A DNA stretch of 64,000 nucleotides from Cricetomys ansorgei (taxonomy: Eukaryota > Chordata > Mammalia > Rodentia > Nesomyidae). Shown here one piece after another: positions 53,401-63,000 of this stretch. The position numbers and the translations under genes are program-made. The notes below the pieces were generated by a model, which saw only the letters and a program-made list of their open reading frames with translations, searched no databases and was not told the DNA's origin. Location: assembly GCA_026225945.1 (NCBI GenBank), contig JAMJFZ010004031.1:5574001-5638000 (forward strand), given 5' to 3'. The first letter of the stretch is position 1. Each line of letters begins with the position of its first letter.

Positions 53401-56400
53401 CCAGTTTAGGGTTAGGGCAGAAAATAGATACGGAGTCAGTGAGCCACTTGTCTCAAATATCATCATCGCAAAACACCAATTCAGGATTCCCGGCCCCCCA
53501 GGAAAGCCAGTAATATACAACGTCACTTCAGATGGCATGTCACTAACTTGGGATGCACCAGTTTATGACGGTGGTTCTGAAGTTACTGGATTCCATGTTG
53601 AAAAGAAAGAAAGAAACAGCATCCTCTGGCAAAGGGTTAACACATCGCCAATATCTGGGAGAGAATATAGAGCTACCGGCTTAATAGAAGGGCTGGACTA
53701 CCAGTTCCGTGTGTACGCTGAGAATTCTGCTGGCCTAAGCTCACCTAGTGACCCGAGCAAATTCACATTAGCTGTTTCTCCAGTAGGTAAGTGGCTGTTA
53801 CTCAAATATATTTATTTAACTAAGCAACTGAACTGAATGTTAGTAATAAATCAAACAAACACTGCTTCTCTTTCAATAGCTCTATCTTCTTGTCATTAGA
53901 GAACCAGTCGTGTAAAGTCAGAGGAATGATTTTAACTCAACCTGATGAAGTAATTTAGAATTCTTCAAAAGAGCATGAAGCAGAAAGTGAAAATTAACAA
54001 TTTAAATGTACCTGCAAGGCTTGTCCATGTTGTTTTACTTCAGTAGGCATTAAAAGGTGATTATAGATTTAGTGTTTACCTTCTCTATAATTTTTCAGAC
54101 CCACCTGGCACTCCTGACTACATTGATGTCACCCGGGAAACCATCACACTTAAATGGAACCCACCATTGCGTGATGGGGGCAGTAAGATTGTGGCCTACA
54201 GCATTGAGAAACGACAAGGAAATGACCGCTGGGTTAGATGCAACTTCACTGATGTCAGTGAATGTCAGTACACAGTTACGGGACTCAGTCCTGGGGATCG
54301 GTACGAGTTCAGAATAATTGCAAGGAATGCTGTCGGAACTATAAGCCCACCCTCACAGTCTTCTGGCATCATTATGACAAGAGATGAAAATGGTAAGCAT
54401 TTCCAACTGGTTTCCACTGTGATAAAGAATAGTCACATCTAAAAAATGCTTTTGGCCTCTGGTCTATAAAAGGAAAACAGAGGCCTTTCCCTGCAGATTA
54501 GCTAAGGCTGCCGTGTGGATGAATTAAGTCCATTTTTATATCAATTTTTTCACTGTGTCTATAATTTTATTCCATTCCCATGTAAAGATCAAGCAAGTGA
54601 GAATGAGTTTTTAGGTTCGTAATTTTAGCTATTTACAGTAAACTGAAGAGTCCCTAGGAAAAGCTCTGTCTGTATTAGAGCTATTCGAATGTTATATATA
54701 CAAAGTAGTACAATCATTACCTGCTTGTGTGACTGGTGGCCTCTCCAGGGAACTTGTTTACTATTAGGGAGTAAAATCTTAAAAGTTTTGCAGTTCTCTT
54801 TCTACAAAGGGGAATGCAAAAGTAATCACAAGTCAGGAGTTAAAAGGGGATTAATTCAATAGTGGAGAAATGTTTAATCTCATAGTCTAAACTCTCAATC
54901 GCTAGTCCTACTTCCAAAACGGCTTTTGACAGCATGGAAATTATCACCTTCCTAAAGAAAGCTATCCTTATGTATGTCTTTATTCAGCCAAAATGATAAA
55001 TAATATTCTGGTCTTTTACAGTTCCACCAACAGTGGAGTTTGGCCCTGAGTACTTTGATGGTCTTGTTATTAAGTCTGGAGACAGCCTTAGAATCAAAGC
55101 TTTGGTCCAAGGACGACCAGTACCACGAGTAACTTGGTTCAAAGATGGAGTTGAAATTGAGAGGAGAATGAACATGGAAATAACTGATGTTCTTGGCTCT
55201 ACCAGCCTCTTTGTTAGAGATGCAACTCGAGATCACCGTGGTGTTTACACAGTGGAAGCCAAAAATGTATCTGGCTCCACAAAAGCAGAAATTAAAGTGA
55301 AAGTACAAGGTATCTTAAAATCAATTCAATATGATATATTGGACTTGGGCTGGGGATATGGTTAATTATACTTTAATGGACAAGAAAAAAGAAAGTAACT
55401 CGTTGAAACTTTTTCTTATAGACACACCAGGAAAAGTAGTTGGACCAATAAGATTCACTAATATTACTGGTGAGAAGATGACCCTGTGGTGGGATGCCCC
55501 ACTCAATGACGGATGTGCTCCTGTCACCCACTACATCATCGAAAAACGGGAAACCAGTAGGCTTGCCTGGGCATTAATTGAGGATAACTGTGAAGCCCAC
55601 AGTTATACTGCCATTAAACTAATAACTGGCAATGAATATCAGTTCCGAGTTTCTGCAGTTAACAAGTTTGGTGTTGGCAGGCCACTTGAGTCTGACCCCG
55701 TGGTTGCTCAAATACAATACAGTAAGTTTCCAGTTCTACTAAATGGTTTTATGTCATAAGATTAACTTTCTGAGCAGATGTATCTAACTGATTTTCTTTT
55801 TCCCCTTTACAGCCATTCCAGACGCCCCTGGAATTCCAGAACCTAGCAATGTAACAGGCAATAGCATTACCCTGACTTGGACAAGGCCAGAATCAGATGG
55901 GGGCAATGAAATTCAACACTACATCCTTGAAAGAAGAGAAAAGAAGAGCACACGATGGGTTAAAGTGACCAGCAAACGACCAATCTCTGAGACAAGATTC
56001 AAAGTCACTGGTCTGGTAGAAGGCAATGAGTATGAATTCCATGTCATGGCTGAAAATGCTGCGGGTGTAGGACCAGCAAGTGGGATCTCAAGACTGATTA
56101 AATGTAGAGAGCCGGTTAACCCACCAAGTGCCCCCGCAGTGGTCAAAGTGACAGACACATCAAAGACCACTGTGAGCTTAGAATGGGCCAGACCAGTCTT
56201 TGATGGCGGGCTGGAGATAATTGGGTACGTAATAGAAATGTGCAAAGCTGACTTAGGCGACTGGCACAAAGTTAACACAGAGCCATGTGTGAAAACAAGA
56301 TACACCGTCACTGATCTACAGGCAGGCGAGGAATACAAATTCCGAGTTAGCGCTATCAATGGCGCCGGAAAAGGAGACAGCTGTGAGGTGACTGGCATAA

Positions 56401-59400
56401 TAAAAGCAGTTGATCGGTTATCCGCTCCTGAGCTAGACATTGATGCAAACTTCAAGCAGACTCACATTGTCAGAGCAGGAGCTAGCATTCGCCTCTTCAT
56501 CGCCTACCAGGGTAGACCTACGCCTACAGCAGCATGGAGCAAGCCCGACTCTAACCTTAGCATCCGGGCTGATATCCACACCACAGACTCCTTCAGCACC
56601 CTCACCGTAGAAAACTGCAACAGAACCGATGCGGGGAAATACACCCTCTCCGTGGAAAACAACAGTGGCAAGAAGTCAATAACATTCACTGTGAAAGTGC
56701 TAGACTCTCCAGGGCCCCCTGGTCCGATTACCTTCAAAGATGTGACACGGGGATCTGCTACACTGATGTGGGATGCCCCTCTCCTCGATGGTGGTGCCCG
56801 AATCCATCACTATGTGGTAGAGAAACGAGAAGCAAGTCGCCGCAGCTGGCAGGTCGTCAGTGAAAAATGCGCTCGGCAGATCCTCAAGGTCAGCGATCTG
56901 ACAGAAGGCGTTCCGTACTATTTCCGTGTCTCTGCTGTAAATGAGTATGGTGTTGGTGAACCCTATGAAATGCCTGAACCAATTGTAGCCACCGAACAGC
57001 CTGCTCCGCCTAGGAGACTTGATGTTGTTGACACTAGCAAGTCCTCTGCAGTCTTAGCTTGGCTTAAGCCTGAGCACGATGGAGGCAGTCGGATCACTAG
57101 CTACGTGCTTGAAATGAGACAAAAGGGATCTGCCTTCTGGGTTGAAGCTGGTCACACCAAAGAGCTCACTTTCACAGTGGAGCGCCTTGTTGAGAACACC
57201 GAATATGAATTCCGGGTGAAAGCCAAGAACGATGCTGGCTACAGTGAGCCCCGGGAAGCCTTCTCATCTGTCATCATCAAGGAGCCTCAAATTGAGCCCA
57301 CCGCTGATCTCACTGGAATCACGAATCAGCTCATAACTTGCAAAGCTGGAAGCACATTCACCATTGACGTGCCAATCAGTGGTCGCCCTGCCCCCAAAGT
57401 AACATGGAAACTAGAAGAAATGAGACTCAAGGAGACAGATCGAATGAGCATCACAACAACAAAAGACAGGACCACCCTGACTGTAAAGGACAGCATGAGA
57501 GGTGACTCTGGCAGATACTTCCTGACCCTGGAAAACACAGCTGGTGTTAAAACATTTACCATCACAGTTGTGGTCATTGGAAGGCCAGGGCCGGTAACTG
57601 GTCCCATTGAGGTCTCATCTGTCTCTGCTGAATCCTGCGTCCTATCATGGACCGAGCCAAAAGATGATGGAGGCACGGAAATTACTAACTACATAGTTGA
57701 AAAGCGCGAATCAGGAACGACAGCCTGGCAGCTTATCAATTCCAGTGTGAAGCGCACTCAGATTAAAGTCACTCATCTCACAAAGTACAAAGAATATTCT
57801 TTCCGTGTCAGTTCAGAGAACAGATTTGGGGTCAGTAAGCCTCTAGAATCAGTGCCGATAGTCGCTGAGCATCCATTTGGTAAGAAAAATAAAAACCAAA
57901 TTTCAAAGTCTATTTTTAAATATTACCACTGAATTTTATAAACCTGCATTCTTATATATTCCTATCCATGTTTAGTTCCACCAAGTGCTCCAACCAGACC
58001 TGAAGTCTACTACGTGTCTGCCAATGCCATGTCGATTCGCTGGGAAGAACCCTACCATGATGGTGGCAGTAAGATCGTCGGTTACTGGGTTGAGAAGAAA
58101 GAACGTAACACCATTCTGTGGGTGAAAGAAAACAAAGTTCCATGTTTAGAGTGCAACTACAAAGTGACCGGCTTAGTAGAAGGACTAGAGTATCAGTTCA
58201 GAACATACGCACTCAATGCTGCGGGCGTCAGCAAGGCCAGTGAAGCGTCAAGGCCCATCATGGCTCAAAACCCAGTTGGTGTGTATGAAATTCGAAAGGT
58301 ACATTTGTTACCATTCCTGGCATTAGAACTCAGTTGTATTTCTAACGGGATTTTGTATCCCTTCTAGATCCCCCAGGTAGACCGGAAGTGACCGATGTCA
58401 CAAGATCGACAGTGTCACTAATATGGTCTGCTCCCGTGTATGATGGAGGCAGCAAAGTCATGGGCTATATCATAGAACGGAAGCCAGTCAGCGAAGTTGG
58501 AGATGGCCGCTGGCTGAAGTGCAACTATACCATTGTCTCTGATAACTTCTTCACTGTGACCGCTCTCAGTGAAGGGGACACTTATGAATTCCGTGTGTTG
58601 GCCAAGAATGCAGCAGGTGTAATTAGCAAAGGCTCTGAATCTACGGGCCCTGTCACTTGCCGGGATGAATATGGTAAGAAATAGCCAGTGTTTTCCTTTT
58701 AACACATTACACTTAAGTGGATATCTACACTGTCAGATATTCACTCTGACCCTTTTTCCCTATTCACAGCTCCACCCAAAGCTGAATTAGATGCCAGGCT
58801 ACAAGGTGATCTGGTGACCATCAGAGCAGGTTCAGATCTTGTTCTCGATGCTGCCGTTGGTGGCAAGCCTGAACCCAAGATCATCTGGACCAAAGGAGAG
58901 AAGGAACTGGATCTCTGTGAAAAAGTCTCTCTACAGTACACTGGCAAGCGAGCAACTGCTGTGATCAAATACTGTGACCGAAGCGACAGTGGAAAATACA
59001 CACTGACAGTGAAGAACGCCAGTGGGACCAAGTCTGTGTCTGTCATGGTCAAGGTCCTCGGTGAGTATATCAAAGGCGCTTTTTCTTTCCCTGCTATTAC
59101 AACACTTTGCAAGCATACTGCTCATCATGACTTGTCACCCTGCCCATTGCTTGCAGATTCCCCTGGCCCGTGTGGAAAACTCACTGTCAGCAGAGTAACA
59201 GAGGAGAAGTGCACATTAGCCTGGAGCCTTCCTCAGGAAGACGGAGGGGCAGAGATTACTCACTACGTTGTAGAGAGACGTGAGACTAGCAGGCTCAACT
59301 GGGTGATCGTTGAAGGCGAATGCCCAACTGTATCCTATGTGGTTACCAGACTCATCAAGAACAACGAGTACACATTCCGAGTGAGAGCAGTGAACAAATA

Positions 59401-60055
59401 CGGCCTTGGCGTGCCAGTTGAATCGGAGCCCATCGTGGCCAGAAACTCTTTCAGTGAGTGTTAACTTTTTAAAACACTTTGGTGATTAGAATCCGAGCAG
59501 ATTAAAAAGGAGGGGTTGTCACGTTCACAGTGATTTCGTACAATTCTGATGGTTCTCCTTTGCATTAAACACAAACAGCAATTCCATCACAACCTGGCAT
59601 ACCGGAAGAAGTTGGGGCTGGCAAAGAGCACATCATTATTCAGTGGACAAAACCTGAATCCGATGGCGGCAATGAAATCAGCAACTACCTAGTAGACAAA
59701 CGTGAGAAGAAGAGCTTGCGCTGGACACGCGTCAACAGAGACTATGTGGTATATGACACCAGGCTGAAGGTGACCAGCCTGATGGAAGGCTGTGATTATC
59801 AGTTCCGGGTGACTGCAGTGAATGCTGCGGGCAACAGCGAACCCAGTGAAGCTTCCAACTTCATCTCATGCAGAGAGCCATCATGTGAGTTCTTAAGATT
59901 CAGACCATAGCCCAGTGCCAACCAAAACCACATGACAAATACTTTCCGATGTAGTATCTCCAGGAACTTTAGAATTTATGAAAAGCATATGCCAAGTATA
60001 GCATATATTTGCCTCTGTGATCTTAAATATATATATATGTATGTGTGTATATATA

Positions 60056-60094
<39 letters not shown>

Positions 60095-63000
60095 TTTAAC
60101 TGTGACTTAATGGCTAATGGCAGCCATTAGTATTGCTGAAAACTGTTGCAGTCTTTGTCTGGTTTATAAAAGCTATAGATTACCAATATGACAGAGATAC
60201 ACTGTAAGTCTTCTAGGAGAGTGAAAAAGTAAGTTCTACTGGTAAGTACTGACAAGGAAAATAGCATATAAGCTTTTTATAGAGCTTAAGCCCAAGATCT
60301 GAAATGAATAAGCCACTGGGACTAAAGAGGGAAAAGATAGATCTAGATTTTTATGTTCATTAGAAATATAGAGGTAACATGTGATATTTACCCAGTGAAA
60401 GAAGAGCAATTGAAGAAAAGTCCCTGAGAACAAGCTAAAAAAGGAACTTAGCTAAGAGAGAATACACCATTGGCAGCCAAAGTGAGAGAAAGAAATAACT
60501 GCACCCCTAGGGTAATCTGAATCTTGAAAGAGTTATAGTGATAATATAGCATAAGCATTGTCCTTGACTATCCAGAAAATTAAAACCCTTTTTCGAAGAG
60601 GATCTTGGTGAGTCTTCAATGCCTCTGTAAATCTTGAAAACAAAACTGCAATTCCAAATTTTTCCTTGTTTGTGCAATGCTTCTATCTTGCTTTTAAATT
60701 TCAGACACGCCTGGACCACCTTCTGCTCCAAGAGTTGTTGATACCACCAAGCGCAGCATTAGTTTGGCATGGACCAAGCCCATGTATGACGGTGGTGCCG
60801 ACATCATAGGATATGTCCTTGAAATGCAAGAAAAGGACACTGACCAATGGTGCCGAGTGCACACAAATGCCACGATAAGACACAACGAATTCACTGTGCC
60901 TGACCTTAACACAGGCCAGAAATACTCCTTCAGGGTAGCTGCTGTGAACGTTAAGGGCATGAGTGAATACAGCGAGGCGATTGCGGAAATTGAGCCCGTG
61001 GAGAGACTAGGTATCTGATGGAGAACCTTTCACACGAATCGTTTTCTCGTCTCATCTGCTGATGAATTCATTACATTTTTGGCATTTACTTTCCAGAAAT
61101 ACCGGATCTGGAGCTTGCCGACGATCTGAAGAAGACTGTGACCGTCAGGGCTGGAGCCTCATTACGTCTGATGGTGTCTGTATCCGGAAGACCGTCTCCT
61201 GTCATCACATGGAGCAAGAAAGGCATTGACCTTGCAAATCGGGCAATTATTGACAACACAGAGAGCTACTCTTTACTCGTTGTGGACAAAGTTAATCGGT
61301 ACGATGCCGGAAAATACACAATCGAAGCTGAAAACCAGTCTGGCAAGAAATCAGCAACAGTCCTTGTCAAAGTCTACGGTAAGTAGTTTCCGTTAAGTTG
61401 AGCTATGCTCGGAGTACAGACCACAAAAAAGGTGTACCTTGGCCTATTACTATTATTTCACTAGAGAAGGCGTACACTGACTATATTTTCCTATTAAAAG
61501 AGTATCAAAAAGTATCAATCTTTTCTCATTTATTTCTCTTTTTAGATACTCCTGGTCCCTGTCCTTCAGTGAATGTTAAGGAAGTTTCAAGAGATTCTGT
61601 GACCATCACGTGGGAAATCCCTACAATTGATGGTGGTGCTCCAGTCAATAATTACATTATTGAGAAGCGAGAAGCTGCCATGAGAGCATTCAAAACAGTT
61701 ACCACTAAGTGCAGCAAGACTCTGTACCGGATATCTGGACTCGTAGAAGGAACCATGTACTACTTCAGAGTACTTCCAGAAAACATTTATGGCATCGGAG
61801 AGCCTTGTGAGACATCGGATGCAGTTCTGATCTCGGAAGTACCCTTGGTGCCCACAAAACTAGAAGTGGTTGATGTCACCAAATCCACTGTCACCCTCGC
61901 CTGGGAGAAGCCACTCTATGATGGTGGAAGCCGCCTCACTGGATACGTTCTTGAGGCCTGCAGAGCTGGTACAGAAAGATGGATGAAAGTTGTCACGTTG
62001 AAACCCACAATCTTAGAGCACACTGTTATTTCCTTGAATGAAGGTGAACAGTACTTGTTTAGAGTGAGGGCACAGAATCAGAAAGGCGTGTCAGAACCGA
62101 GAGAGATTGTCACAGCCGTGACTGTACAAGACCTCAGAGGTAGGTACCGAGTGCCCATATCATAACAAAATGAATGAGAGCATTGAGGATTCAAGATACT
62201 TCATCTTCTGCAACCATACGTAAAAATAAATCCCTAATTTCTTTCACGCAGTGTTGCCAACAATTGATCTCTCTACAATGCCTCAAAAGACCATCCATGT
62301 TCCAGCTGGCAGACCAATCGAGCTGGTGATACCTATCGCTGGTCGCCCACCTCCTGCTGCCTCCTGGTTCTTTGCTGGTTCTAAACTGAAAGAATCAGAG
62401 CGTGTCACAGTTGAAACCCACACTAGAGTCACCAAGTTAACCATCCGTGAAACTACTATAAGAGATACTGGAGAATATACACTCGAACTGAAGAATGTTA
62501 CTGGAACTACCTCAGACACTATTAAAGTAATTATTCTTGGTAAGTATGTATGACAGAGTTACAATTTAGTTGCTAGTGGTTAGTCACCAATCTTGATTTG
62601 AAGTAAAAGTTCATCTCCTTTTTTCTTTATCTTTCATAGACAAGCCTGGTCCACCGACTGGGCCCATCAAGATTGATGAAATTGATGCTACATCAGTTAC
62701 TGTATCCTGGGAACCACCTGAACTGGATGGTGGCGCTCCATTGAGTGGTTACGTGGTAGAACAACGCGATGCCCATCGTCCAGGATGGCTGCCAGTTTCT
62801 GAATCAGTGACTAGACCGACATTTAAGTTCACCAGACTCACTGAAGGAAATGAATACGTGTTCCGTGTGGCTGCCACAAACCGCTTCGGGATCGGCTCTT
62901 ACTTGCAGTCTGAGGTCATAGAATGCCGAAGCAGCATCAGTAAGTTCTCGGCTCTTCCACCACTCCCCCTGTATTTGACTCCAAACTTAGTCTCCATACA

